In this document: positions 39,906-51,286 of the stretch, one piece after another | Layout of the letters: each line of letters opens with the position of its first letter | How positions within the stretch are numbered: the stretch's first letter is position 1 | From: Cytauxzoon felis | Taxonomy: Eukaryota; Apicomplexa; Aconoidasida; Piroplasmida; Theileriidae | Reading direction: 5' to 3' | NCBI GenBank assembly: GCA_020283715.1 | Contig: JAIQCW010000247.1 | Coordinates: 1 to 57,014 of the forward strand | DNA length: 57,014 nt | Translations under genes and position numbers: made by a program | The notes under the pieces: generated by a model | Seen by the model: the letters and a program-made list of their open reading frames with translations, nothing else | Database searches by the model: none | What the model was told of the DNA's origin: nothing

Positions 39906-42900
39906 TTAATGTTTTAATATATGTGTCGCCAATAATAATGCTGAAGCTGGCGTTATACCAGGGAGATTCATAGCATCCTCTATAGTGCTTGGGTGCTCAC
40001 GCGATAATATCTCAATCTCCTCCGTAGATAAAAATACAAACCTATATTTAATTTTAATTTTTATTATCTAATCAACACTTACTCATCATATTTTGTATCA
40101 GGATCAATGTAAATCGGGCGACCTCTAAATGCACGTTCCATCAAACGCTGTTGACGGTTAATAAACGGATAATACTTACATTGAGCCTCAATAAAACTTG
40201 CGATATATTTCGGTGTTTTTTCTTTTAGTTCAATTTCCAACGATTTCCTCAAAAATTCAGTCACATCATTATACAAATACTCTATACCCACCCTCTCCAT
40301 GTTAGACAGAGGCAGTAATTGAAGCCGTAAAGATTTAAGCGTCATCAATGTTTCATCAATCGAACCTTTCTCGATATATAACTCACTCTCTGAAACGTTT
40401 TTGTCAATGTCTATCTGTTGTTCTCCTGTACTATGCAAGGTACCGCCGTTGCCACCTGACGCTGAGCTTCCATCACCTGAGGCCATTTCATTATCTTTCA
40501 GCTTCACCTTAAGTTCAATACTACTCAACTTTCCACTAGGTGTTCCTTTGTCTTGCAGACAGCTCCTTCTATTTACCTCACCCTCCGCTTCCCGTAGATC
40601 AGCTGCGGGTTCCACTCGAGGTCCAGTACTATTCTTCATTCCACCTTCACTTCCGCCACGATCTCCGGGAGTGGCATTACCGTTTACGGGGAGGTAATTG
40701 GGAGAGCTGACGGCAGGATGGACCTCAGGTGGAGAGCTATCTGCAAGAGAATAAGAGGAATCAATTGGAGGAGACGAATTGGTTGACGATGTTTCGCTGT
40801 CATTATTAGTTCGGTTAATCTTGGATGGTCGATAATCGATGATATCTTGAACGGCATCTGTGGTTAATCCTGTTTTATTAATGAGATCGAATCCATTGAG
40901 ATATGTATTGGTATGTGATTTGATATATTTATTGACTTGATATGTTGTATTTCTATATATGAATTATTTTTCTTAATATGAAATTGATTTCCTTACCTTA
41001 AATGATTCATTACAGCCTGACAATATGTATATTTTTCTTTTATTAATTTAATTCTATCCTCATTACGTATTAATCCACATTCTATACCCTTCTTTACCAT
41101 TCTCAAATCAGCATTATCAATCCTATAATAAAATGTTATTGGGTTTTTTATATTATATAAATTATGGTGTTTATTAACAAACCTTAATTGTAATCTTTCT
41201 TCAGCTCTAGATGTGAACATTCTATATGGTTCATTAGTACCTTTACGTACTAAATCATCAATCATAACACCAATATAACCATCATTGCGATTTAATATAA
41301 ATTCTTTATTATTATATAATACAGACAATGCTGCATTACTACCAGCAACAATGCCTAGTCCAGCAGCTTCTTCATATCCTAAAGATGTTTATAACTAAAA
41401 CAAACAACTAATACCTGTCGTTCCACATATTTGACCAGCCAAAAATAAACCCTTAATATCCTTCATCTCTAATGTATGTTTCAAATTACGAGGATCAACA
41501 TAATCATATTCAACATCGTAACCTGGAACCAATATCTCAACTTCCTCCAAACCTTTAATCTTATGCAACATCTCCAACTATATGAAATGTAAATATTAAA
41601 TGAAGAAATTGGTTGCAATCCACCACCAGGCATCCACTATAGGTCCTTTCCTTGTCTTGCAGACAGCTCTTCTATTTACCTCGCCCTCAAACTCCCATAG
41701 ATCGCTTCCAGGATCCGCCTGCGGTTATTTACTAATCTCGGTGAGATAAGAATAAAGTGATGGAACTCATGTTTGATGGGATATCTCAATGAATATAAAT
41801 TGGAATGAAGTGAGGATGAGTAAAATAAATACAATCATCAAATTCCTTTTCAATGATATATTGAGATTAGAATTTCATCCAATATTCATTGCACAATCTT
41901 CTTGAGTTTCCCCAGAAATTCAGGATTTCCTTCAAATTTTGGAGGTAAAAATGAAGAAGTGAAATTAGTGACTGGACCTCAAGTGGAGACCTCAGGTGGA
42001 ATACCCGCAGCTGATCTACGGGAAGCGGAGGGGGAGGTAAATAGAAGAGCTGTCTGCAAGACGACCTCAGGTGGAACGCCTAGTGGAAGATATGGTTAAC
42101 CTCAGGTAAAATTATCTCGTTCATAGATATACATACTTGTACATCTACGGGGAAAGCTCCTGATATTCCATTTGGATAAACGATATCGCTATTTACTCCT
42201 TCGGGTTCGAGCCATATGATATGTGATTTAACTGATGAGAATCTTTGGACCTGAATCATTGAAATAAAATGACATGTCTACAAACTTTAACTGCGATTGA
42301 TGGACAGTAACGTGGGCCTATTCCATCATATTTGGGTAACTTTGATATGTTATCGAGTACAATTCTACAGTAATTGTACATGAGATATAGGGAATTATAT
42401 AATTACTAACTTGTGTACTTGTTCATTTGTATGTGTTTTATAACATTTAATTACACCATACTTCATTGATGGACCATTAATCATATTTAAATATGAAAAT
42501 GGTACAGGATCTTTATCAGTTTCTTGTACTTGTAAGCCTTCAAAATTTATTGTGTCATACGCTAATCTCGGTGGTGTTCCTGGATAATGAGTTGAATAGG
42601 TCAATTTATAATAACAAACCCGTCTTGAATCTCCTGGTTTGTATATTTAACCTGGCAAATGTATTTAAAAGTCCATCTGAGGGTAATTCATAATCTTTAT
42701 TTAAACGATTAAATCTGCCGCCAGGTGTACTGAATTTAGAAATTATTTATGACTTGATTTCGTCTTACCAATCAGATGAGATATGACATCTACCTTTAAG
42801 GAATGTACCAGTAGTAACTACAACAGCCTTACAAGGGATATGTGTAGAATTTGATAATACAACACCCTCTACTATACCATTTGTAATAATTATATCATCA

Positions 42901-43766
42901 ACCATCTCTTGTAGAATTTCTAAATTCTTATATTTAGTCAATAGATTCTTAATAGCCTTAGCATAGCCATCACGATCTTGTTGAACTCTTGGACCACGTA
43001 CAGCAGGACCCTTACTCTCATTTAGTAAATGGAATAATATACCACCCTCATCAGCAGCTAAACCCATTATACCATCCAATGCATCAATTTCACATACTAT
43101 ATTACCCTTTCCTATACCTCCAATCGATGGATTACAAGACATTTCACCTATGAGAAGAATGTGTAGAATGAATATGTTGTCTACTCCAGCGTATATCCTT
43201 TCAACCAAGGTCAATCCTGCCGTCAGCTTCCTTATTTACCTATCTCCAAAGAGTATAGCCACTCCCAGAGATCGTGGCGGAAGTGTAGTATTGGACCTCA
43301 TGTGGAAGTGGAATACCGAGGATGATCTACGGGAATCCGAGGGGAGGTAAATAAGGAAGCTGACGGCAGGATTGACATAAAGTGGAGAGCCTCAACGGCA
43401 GTTGGATGATAATGTTATAACCTCAGGTGGAATGTCGAGTGTTAGACATGGAATGGACCACGGGTAGATGTAGAAGGTAGTGGAAGGTCGATGAAAGTGA
43501 TAAATCAACAATGAAAGGGTTTAATAGAACAAAATTTAAAGATTTTAAAATATATTTTTGGTATAAACCTTCAACTTACCTATGGTTTTGACATTAGGTG
43601 TGATTAAGAGTGTCTTGGCACCGACTCTCGCCGAAGCTGCAGCAGCTTCACTGCCACTATGCCCACCTCCAATGATAATTACATCAGTTTTGATGTATAA
43701 AGTATGAAAAAGCTTAATGGTCAGGACATTAATGGGTAGTAATAAGAGGTGGAGTATGAGATTCAT
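39906..43766 (-). CDS. mnmG: MnmG/GidA, tRNA U34 carboxymethylaminomethyl-modifying FAD enzyme (ten exons)
   Basis: Exons are 43766-43580, 43147-42769, 42729-42620, 42579-42411, 42364-42292, 42250-42137, 41577-41415, 41378-40997, 40952-40083 and 40041-39906. All phases fit, giving 860 residues. MnmG with its partner MnmE modifies the wobble uridine of organellar tRNAs. Motifs: FAD loop [12 protein letters not shown] (about 31-42), [130 protein letters not shown] and the C-terminal [19 protein letters not shown]. The hydrophobic N-terminus may be an organelle presequence. Exon 9 contains a translated module insert of about 70 residues, making the protein much longer than the usual 630. Introns 1 and 6 carry repeats. 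Confidence 0.9.
40535..40755 (-). repeat. In-frame modular repeat in MnmG exon 9
   Basis: The cap GTCTTGCAGAC, the arm CCCGTAGATCAGCTGCGGG, CCACTCGAGGT, the lock arm CCACGATCTCCGGGAGTGG with CCGTTTACGG (40680-40689), the caps CTGACGGCAG and CTATCTGCAAGAG, and the word CCTCAGGTGG. Both sides are MnmG coding sequence in the same frame. Confidence 0.92.
41635..41725 (-). repeat. Modular repeat in MnmG intron 6
   Basis: The cap GTCTTGCAGAC, the linker and an arm ending CATAGATCGCTTCCAGG. It adjoins the 240-bp element. Confidence 0.9.
41725..41968 (+). repeat. 240-bp dispersed intronic element, copy 4
   Basis: Landmarks ATCTCGGTGAGATAAG, GATATCTCAATGAATATAAA, TTTTCAATGATATATTGAGA, GAGTTTCCCCAGAAATTCAG and TTCAAATTTTGGAGGTAAAA. 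It is in MnmG intron 6 and closely matches copy 1. Confidence 0.88.
41968..42108 (+). repeat. Modular repeat in MnmG intron 6
   Basis: Words CCTCAAGTGG and CCTCAGGTGG, the arm CCCGCAGCTGATCTACGGG, the caps GTCTGCAAGAC and ACGCCTAGTGG. It ends about 30 bp before the exon border. Confidence 0.9.
43190..43460 (+). repeat. Modular repeat cluster in MnmG intron 1
   Basis: The cap CTGCCGTCAG, a lock arm with TCTCCAAAGAG and CCCAGAGATCGTGG, a diverged arm with GATGATCTACGGGAATCCGA, the caps CTGACGGCAG and CAACGGCAGTTGG, and words CCTCATGTGG and CCTCAGGTGG. More degraded than average. Confidence 0.88.
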
Positions 43767-43890
43767 AAAATCTTACACATTTCAAAAAAAATGGGAAAAT
43801 AATTAGTTATATAAAATAATGGATTAAAAAGATTATATTTCATTTTTTTTATTTTGTTTCGGGGTAAATTTTTGGAAGTTTAAGCATAAA

Positions 43891-44235
43891 TTAAGCCCCA
43901 TGGACTCTGATATGTTCAGGTGATACAAGATTTTCACGTTCTAAGAATCGAACAACGTCTTGTCTTTTATCTCCTTGTAATTGTATTATAGAACCATATT
44001 CTGCATGTGATATAACAGTACCATTACAACTAAATTCTTTCTTAAGAGCTCTGACCATTTTTTTAAGGTCTAGAGTTTCCTCTAATCCTTGAACAGTAGT
44101 AACACTTTTGCGTCCGTTTCTTTGTTGATTGCGTATATGTACTAATCTGCTGGCAGCATTGCTACTACCCTTCTCTCCAGCCGCAGTTTGTCTGAAGGGG
44201 TCCTTTATATCAGCGGGATCAAAATCGATGAACAT
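43891..44235 (-). CDS. eIF1: Translation initiation factor eIF1 (SUI1)
   Basis: A 114-residue SUI1-domain protein, matching the usual eIF1 length. It starts at the ATG at 44235 (MFIDFDPADIKDPF). Landmarks are IHIRNQQRNGRKSVTTVQGL-type residues (VHIRNQQRNGRKSVTTVQGL), DLKKMVRALKKEFSCNGTV and the C-terminal EHIRVHG. eIF1 binds the 40S subunit and controls start-codon selection. A single exon is visible. Codon use is less AT-extreme than in the neighbouring genes, as expected for a highly expressed gene. It is divergent from the SNF7 gene, with about 1 kb between. Confidence 0.92.
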   Translation of the reverse strand: MFIDFDPADIKDPFRQTAAGEKGSSNAASRLVHIRNQQRNGRKSVTTVQGLEETLDLKKMVRALKKEFSCNGTVISHAEYGSIIQLQGDKRQDVVRFLERENLVSPEHIRVHGA

Positions 44236-45254
44236 AAGCAACAGATATTATTGATATAATCTCAAATAAAATATGATAGTCCTATATATGTGTATATAAT
44301 TATTTATAAAATGACTCATAAATTATAATATACTAGATCTATTATATAAACCACAAACGCTACAAAACAACAACCTTCAAATAATTTATTAATGTCTATA
44401 CTAACCTTAAATAAAATATATAATCGTGGTTATCACTGCGTATAGTGCAATATCTCTGATTAAGCCCGGTACAGTATTAACTTATTATACCCAAATTATA
44501 AATTTTTTATAATTTATATATCACCAACCAAAATATACAATTATAAAAATCTTAATATCTCCAAGTATATTAGTAATCTATTTAATGTGATGCTCAATAT
44601 TTATCCATCTCATATTAATCTCCTAAGCCCCACATACTACTCTAATTATATAACGATACTGGCGAGTTCTAACAGTATTTACCATGAATCCGTAGACATT
44701 ATACATTTATATCTATTTGTATGCTATGTATACGGTAGAAATTAATAAAATTATACTATAGCATTTCATTTGGGTGACCGTTGAGCCCGTCGTAAATGCA
44801 CTGTAATCATGCGATTTCCAGTTGATTCGCGCATTTATTTATGAATATTTTAACTTTAACTATTTATAACTTTAATGTTTGATCCTGCATCTAATTGTAT
44901 ACCATATCATTATATCTTGAACCGTATGCCTGGTACATAACTTAAATTCTCGTCCTCATGTGCCGGATATTTTAAACCCTAGATATTATTTATAATTTCA
45001 ATTGATGGCTTTATTAATGTGTGGTTTATTTCTAAGAGGAGTATAATGTGGAGGTAGTTTCAGAAACCATCGGTATTCGTAGACATACCCCTACTGCTGT
45101 ATACATCTTACACATTGCCAGTTAATTTCCATGTAGTATAAATTTAATAATTTAAATGTAACTTTATAAGTGTATATCTTTTCAATTGGGTCATATTGGT
45201 GTATAAATTCCCAATTTCGCCTTCAGACATGACAAGTTTATGGATTAAGTAGAG
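44236..45254. other. One-kilobase divergent intergenic region
   Basis: No open frame of note and no modular repeat. It contains several moderately GC-rich islands in AT-rich DNA, including two related stretches: CGTAGACAT and CCAGTTGATT near 44690-44825 and CGTAGACAT and CCAGTTAATT near 45080-45130. It presumably holds both promoters. A small RNA gene is possible, but no tRNA or snRNA signature was recognised. Confidence 0.5.
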
Positions 45255-46068
45255 ATGGTCTTTGGTTTCCGTAGATTTAAGAAGCCGATAGTATCGGAGG
45301 TTACAAAGTCTAGCAAGGTATTGTATAATTGTCTATTTAGGATTGATATTCTTATAGGATGAGATTAAAAGTGCGTTGCAAACCACGGAGGCTACGGTAT
45401 CGACATTATCCAAGAGGCAATTGGATTTAGAATCGCGTATTAAAGTAAATTTTATTATATATTGATGTGAATTATATTAATTTAGAAATGTATCGAAGAG
45501 GCTAAGGAGAAGGCATCTACAGATAAAGCTGGCGCTCTTGCTGCATTAAGGCGTAAGAAATTATATGAAGAGGAGATTAAACGTATTGCTGCATCAATAT
45601 TAACACTTGAGTCACAGAGCATTACACTTGAGGGTGCTCATATGCAACATATGGCTTTGTCTGCTTTGTCATCTGGGCTCGCAGCACAGAAGAAGATACA
45701 ACAATCAATGTATGTATTAATTGACCGAAGTTGACTATTGATATTTACAGGGCTGCTAATAAAATAGACGATTTAATGGATGAGCTTGAAGAACAGCGTG
45801 AAGCGCAGATGGAGGTCTTTGATGCAATGACTCAGGGCGTAGCATCAACAGTTGAGGTTTGTTGAGGTTGTATAACATTTCGTAACACCTTCAGTTTGAG
45901 GATGAGTTGAATGAACTATTGGCTGATGGAGACAAAGAAGAGGTTAAGGTTGATGCGAACATCGATGATGAATTGAAGAATCTTGAAAAGATGTTGGACA
46001 AACTCACACCCTCTGAAACAGTTCCACAAATAAAGGAACGTACATCACAGAAAGCCAACGAATTATGA
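45255..46068 (+). CDS. SNF7: ESCRT-III subunit SNF7/CHMP4 (Vps32)
   Basis: Exons are 45255-45317, 45358-45444, 45486-45709, 45751-45856 and 45895-46068, with GT..AG borders and consistent phases, giving 217 residues. SNF7 landmarks: a short basic N-terminus (MVFGFRRFKKP), LQTTEATVSTLSKRQLDLES, KAGALAALRRKKLYEEEI, LESQSITLEGA and an acidic C-terminus with DELNELLAD, which fits a MIM-type region. It polymerises on endosomal membranes to drive intralumenal budding and scission. It is free of repeats, and its introns are 38-41 nt. Confidence 0.92.
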
Positions 46069-46099
46069 ACTTTGGTCTACCGAAAGTCAATTCAATATC

Positions 46100-46222
46100 T
46101 TCTCCACTCCACCTGAGGTTACAACCTTGTCTTCCACTAGGCGTGGAGGCCTTCCTTATTTACTTCCCCCTAAAGCTCCCGTAGATCGCTCTCGGGTATT
46201 CCACTCGAGGTCCAATCCACTA
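46100..46222 (-). repeat. Modular hairpin repeat
   Basis: CCACCTGAGGT, the cap CCACTAGGCGTGG, the linker, the arm CCCGTAGATCGCTCTCGGG and CCACTCGAGGT. A complete unit between two boundary words. Confidence 0.92.
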
Positions 46223-46599
46223 ATATTCTATAAATTAATTGAATTAAATACAATAATTAATATATAATACCATTTATAATTGAAGTATAATATCTTAATA
46301 ATTTTATGATGTATAATTATTTATATATATTTACTACTATCCTATATAGGTACTATACTTCACATCATGTTAGTAGTAATATAGTATCTATATTATTATA
46401 ATTATTTATATTAATACTTGTATATCATCATACAAGTATACATCATCCTTCAATTGTATTAATATATATTATAAACAACAGGATGTTTATGAAATTAATA
46501 TAGTGTATTTGGAAAATGGGGCGTGCCACATAATTATGGTGTCTGTCTAATAATTATTGGGTATTAACGACATTACATTATTAAAATACAATATAATGC

Positions 46600-46690
46600 A
46601 TTACCCGAAAGCGACCTACGTGAGCTTGAGGGGGAAGTAAATAGAGAAGGCTCCATGCAATGGGAAAGATGGACCTCATGTAGAGTTAAT
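46600..46690 (+). repeat. Modular hairpin repeat
   Basis: The arm CCCGAAAGCGACCTACGTGA, the linker, the cap CCATGCAATGG and the word CCTCATGTAG. It lies just beyond the KsgA-like stop codon. Confidence 0.88.
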
Positions 46691-46703
46691 AACAACTCAA
46701 TAT

Positions 46704-48024
46704 TTACATTTGATCTCCTCCATGTTTGATTTGCCTCCATATTTTGGTTGATTCTTGATAGATTTCTGGCCCTAATTTCCGTCTTACCCTCCGGTTATCG
46801 GAGATTTTATACTTTCGTGTATCGCCTATTGTGAAATTGCCATTCTGTTGTATCCAGAGTGCTAAATCATCAAAATCAGTAGGTGTAAGTTGTTGTGGTC
46901 TAAGTTCTGAGATATCATCAGGTAATTTTTCAATTTCCTGTTGCTTTAGAAATTCAGCAAGGCTTGTTTTGAACTTTTTACGCTTCTGACCAAATGAATC
47001 TTTCAATAGACGTTTCAATACCAATGGTGATGATTTTGGCATCAATTTTGGGTCAAAAACAAGTTTAACAACAGCAGATTGTACTTTGGGCTTAGGATAG
47101 AAGACATAATTTGGTATCTTGAATAATATTTTAGGATCACTATATAATTGTAAAACTACACTCAAAATTGAATAAAAAGGATCACTAGGCTTAGCAGTAA
47201 TCCTATTTGCCACTTCCAATTGTGATGTTACAACAGCACGATCAATAAAATCCTTGTAGTCAACAAGACAAAACAATATCTGACTCGTTATATAAAATGG
47301 TAAATTACCAATTACCCACAAACGTCTACCCTTTTGTTTCGATAATTTACGATAATCTACCTGAAGTTGAAGCTTATTCCAAGTGGAGGACAATATTATT
47401 CATACCTGTAATACATCATCATGTATGATATCTAAGTCTGGTATATTGAGTGTCAATTGGCTTATCGCTCTTTTATCGATTTCAATTGCTGTATGAGGTA
47501 TAAAGAATCAATTGAAATGTCAACAAACCTGTCATTTTAGGATACTTTTTATGCAGAAATTTCGTTATGGAACCTATACCAGCACCAACTTCAATCACAT
47601 ATCGACCATCTATATAGAAATGAGGGTATTAGATGATAAAGGATTATTAGAGGATTTCAGCATACCAGAAATATCATCATCAGCTGTATCTAGTGCATTG
47701 CACATTTTTTTGATAATATTGACATCTGTAATAAAATTTTGACCCAAACTCTGTTTAGGTCTATAGATTTGTACAATAAAATCAAAGGTATAATCAATAC
47801 CTGAATTCATTCTTAGGCAACTTCGGAACAGTTGTAGGTTTGTCATCACCCTTCCTCCTCAATGGATATACTTCAACACGCGATTTATTCTCCAAGTACT
47901 GTAATCTCTGAGTCTCATTATCGTGCAGTACAAACGTCCTCTCAGGATTAAATTTACAGTTGTATAGATATAAAAAGAACCCACCATTAAAATTATACTG
48001 TAATATAGATGTCAATTGTATCAT
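46704..48024 (-). CDS. ksgA: KsgA/TFB1M-type rRNA adenine dimethyltransferase (five exons)
   Basis: Exons are 48024-47801, 47760-47666, 47609-47529, 47488-47406 and 47360-46704, with consistent phases, giving 379 residues. It dimethylates two adenines near the 3' end of small-subunit rRNA. Landmarks: RPKQSLGQNF at about 75, SAM motif I VIEVGAGIGS at about 110, acidic IEIDKRA, IHDDVLQ, the catalytic NLPFY at 180-184, and FYPKPKVQSAVVKL. The about 74-residue N-terminal extension with an early hydrophobic stretch fits organelle targeting (apicoplast or mitochondrion). RPKQ.LGQNF and NLPFY favour the bacterial/organellar type over the nucleolar Dim1. Confidence 0.88.
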
Positions 48025-48661
48025 ATGGATTGTAGAACAAGATGATGTCTATTACACCTGAGGTCCCTTACTTGTCTTGCAGACAGCTCTCCACTCGAGG
48101 TCTAGTCCTTCCATTGCATGGAGCTCCTCTATTTATTTCCCCTTCCAGCTCCCGTAGATCGCTGCCAGGTTCCACTTGAGGTCCAATCGACCTTACCTTG
48201 TCTTGCAGACAGCTTCTCTATTTACTTCCCCCTTCGCTTCCCTGAGATCAGCTACGGGTTTTCCACTTGAGGTTACATCCAACACATCCTTAGCACCATC
48301 TTCCATCATTCCCATGATGGATGATCCATCTCTACCTTCGCCACGATCTCTGGGAGTGGCTTTACTCATTAGAGATAGGTAAATAGAGAAGCTGTCCGCA
48401 AGACCAATGGTGGAGGCGAGTGGAAGACAAGGTTGTAACCTCAGGTGGATTGGATTGGACCTCAAGTGGAATAGGTGATATATTAGATTTTGTATAATTT
48501 TCAACGTTATTTTAAATGTAAATTTTTGTTATTTGATGCATGGAAGATTAGAAGATTTTCAGAATCAGACTTACGTTATTGATTGCGATAATGTTCTTGT
48601 TTATCAATACTAGAGTATAAATTAACCATGTATGCATATAATATATAATTTAAATTAAAAT
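48025..48661. other. Intergenic region dominated by repeats
   Basis: Module cluster at 48057-48475, then about 190 bp AT-rich. No gene seen. Confidence 0.6.
48057..48475 (-). repeat. Modular hairpin repeat cluster
   Basis: The caps GTCTTGCAGAC (twice), CCATTGCATGG and GTCCGCAAGAC, the arms ending CGTAGATCGCTGCCAGG and CCTGAGATCAGCTACGGG, the TCCATCATTCCCATGATGGA hairpin at 48302-48321, a lock arm with CTCATTAGAG, and words CCACTTGAGGT, CCAATGGTGG and CCTCAGGTGG. Confidence 0.92.
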
Positions 48662-50357
48662 TTATATACCACTATTAAAATTGTGGTTACTGATGGTATG
48701 TATATCGACATGTCGTGTATTATTGGAGTTTGGGTCTGGATTATTATGTCGATGTGTGATACGACTGAATGGTTTATCGAATGAGAATGGTAATTTATTA
48801 AAGAGTAGATTAGATTTTGCGATGATTTTATCATTATTTAATGTTGAGAACATTTCTTTTAATGCTAAGAAGATACTATGTTGTAATATACGGCATAATG
48901 TTCTTAATTGTAATACGATGAGATTAGAATCTTCAATATATAATATACCTAATACTGTATCAGATGTAGATGCACTCATTAATAATATATCATTATATAC
49001 ATTAATAGAGAAGATTTTACTACAGATTGGTATAAGATCATGTATCATTAATGGTATTTTTGATGAATAGATTCTAACTTGTTTACTAGATGTATATTCT
49101 ATAGAATTCCATAGATGATTAAAATGTTCATAATCTAATTTAACAGGTAATAGATGTGAAAATAAACCAATAGGTAAATCAAGTGATAGATTAGATTTAC
49201 TACCATCAGATTCAATAATAATTAATTCTAAACCAGGCCATTCATCATGTGGTATTTCTTTAAGATTAATTTTACCATCTAATATCATTTCATCATCACG
49301 TTTTAAATTATAACTAGATATAATATTATTAAAATCATATATTATAAAACCTTTTAATATAATAGATACATCTAATCCTTGTACTTTAGGTATTAATGAT
49401 ATTTTAACATTAGTAATACCATTTTCATTTACAAATTGATTAACATGTAATTTAATAATATATTTCATACATTCAAATAAATCACCACCTTTTAATAAAT
49501 ATTTACCCATATAATTAGATAAACCACCATCATTTATTTCACGCCATAATGGTTCTACTAAATAACCTTCAGGTATATTTAATTTATATATATCATCACT
49601 ATTATATATATTAATACGTGGTAATGTATTATCTAATTCATTTAATTTTATTGATGATATATCTTGTTGTATTATATTTATATCATTTATAGATGATAAT
49701 CCATCATTATTATTTATATTTAAATAATCTTTTAATATATCAATACGTATATTAATAGGTGATTCTATAAGTCTTTTAAATAAATTATTATAACCATTAT
49801 ATTCTAAACATTTTTCTAATAATTGTATATAATATAATAATAATGATTCATCATAATTATCTAATTGATAATTTGAATATGAATATGAACGTCTATTATT
49901 ATTATTTACATCTATACTTTGTTTATCACTATATATACTTGATATATTATTATTATTATCATCATCAAATGTAGCCCAATTATCCAAATCTCCACGTATA
50001 CTCTCTGTAATTTTACGAGTCTTATCATCATTCATCTCTTTAGGTATATTCAATCTCTTCTCATATTCTTCTATTATTACTGATGCATTATGCATTATAC
50101 CAGCTAAATAATCAAATTGTTTAGAATTACCATTATCTAATGCTTCTATAGCAGCACTCTCTACATCTTTACGCATACTTGTACAACGCTCATATAAATC
50201 CATATACTTCTCACGAGTTACATCTATAATTATATATAATCTTATCCTAAAACTTACCCTTACCACGATCCAATATTGACTTCAATTTATGAGATAACTC
50301 ACCCAATTTATCAGCTGACCTAGATACATCAGATGATATACGACTACGGTCACTCAT
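48662..50357 (-). CDS. Uncharacterised protein with GAT-like and adaptin-appendage-like regions
   Basis: Exons are 50357-50258 and 50223-48662 (phase 1), giving 553 residues. The N-terminal about 90 residues are helical (KYMDLYERCTSMRKDVESAA and HNASVIIEEYEKRL) and resemble a GAT-type three-helix bundle. A low-complexity Asn/Ser/Asp stretch follows (about 100-150), then a helical block with ESLLLYYIQLLEKCLEY, also GAT-like. The C-terminal about 250 residues alternate beta-rich and hydrophobic strands (PIGLFSHLLPVKLDYEHFN, then HLWNSIE), recalling clathrin-adaptor appendages. The combination could suit a monomeric adaptor in vesicle traffic, but no diagnostic motif was seen and the assignment is weak. 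The exon structure itself is well supported. Confidence 0.65.
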
Positions 50358-50884
50358 CTCTAATATATTTTCAATAACAACTAATATTATTTTACATCAA
50401 TTTACTTAACTATCAACAATACAACATCAACTAATTTACAATATATATGTCATGCTACATAATAAACGATCATTTCATATACGTACTCTAATCCACCCAC
50501 TATAACTGGCAACAAATGCAATAACTGCCACATAATAGACATCCACTTTATTATACATAAATATACAGCTATACATTAAAAAAATATACAATTCAATTAT
50601 TTAAACTTAATTACATCCACAGATTCTACTCATTTATTCAGCTTTCTACAAAGCAATTGCATTCGAACTACTCTAACACTTAAATACCATGTAAATTCAC
50701 ATAAATACTATATATTTTCACATTAATATTCATTAAATTATGATGTCATTTTAAATTTCCATATAATTATTGCGTAATTACGTTCTTTCAATGTCTATCA
50801 ACGCATGTATCGCCTACCCAAAATATGGGTGCCAAGGTGCTGAACCATTATATATATATAACGAGTTAATATATAGATTCTACA
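50358..50884. other. Divergent intergenic region
   Basis: AT-rich, without modular repeats or an open frame. It probably carries promoters of the two divergent genes. A TATATATATAACGAG stretch lies about 30 bp before the start codon at 50885. Confidence 0.5.
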
Positions 50885-51286
50885 ATGACGGAAACTAAGC
50901 CTAAAAAAACTACTAAAAGTGCATATGTTGATCTTTCACGCTATTTGGATAGTAAGTTTACTATATTCTATACTATAATCATCATAACATAGGCGCCATA
51001 CTTACATTATGTACCGTTGTAGTATCGTGCGTATTTTTACTAATGTTTGGAGAGTCATTAAAATTCCTCTCTACTCATCCACCTCTACAAAAGTCTACGC
51101 TACAAAGAGTACTATCGAAGTTGTTTCCATTTAGAGTACGTTATACCTATACTAATCACTATTCTACAGAGATCATTTGACTTCAACCTGACTCATGCAT
51201 TATTATTCTCTCTATGTACTCTCTTATTAAGCTTCAGGTATCTAAAGACAAAATTAACATAAATATCATATAGACATGAATCATAA
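50885..51286 (+). CDS. Small two-helix membrane protein (four exons)
   Basis: Exons are 50885-50951, 50993-51135, 51170-51237 and 51274-51286, with GT..AG borders and consistent phases, giving 96 residues. It has a basic N-terminus (MTETKPKKTTKSAYVDLSRY), a helix at about 24-43 (ILTLCTVVVSCVFLLMFG), a loop with THPPLQKSTLQRVLSKLFP and a second helix (HALLFSLCTLLLSF). The first part recalls the N-terminus of ERGIC/Erv proteins, but the protein is far too short for that family. The last coding exon has only 13 nt, so the true 3' end needs RNA evidence. The function is unknown. Confidence 0.55.

Larger units (their letters stand above)
46069..46703. other. Intergenic region between convergent genes
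   Basis: A module unit at 46100-46222, then 370 bp of AT-rich sequence with many TATATA and ATTATT runs, then a second unit at 46600-46690. No gene seen. Confidence 0.6.

Noticed and set aside
44440..44830. tRNA or snRNA gene in the divergent region
   Set aside because: No cloverleaf, TTCGA box or snRNA core sequence could be found by eye.
50885..51286. Erv41/Erv46-type ERGIC protein
   Set aside because: Only the first about 45 residues are reminiscent; the reading ends at 96 residues and lacks the lumenal domain.
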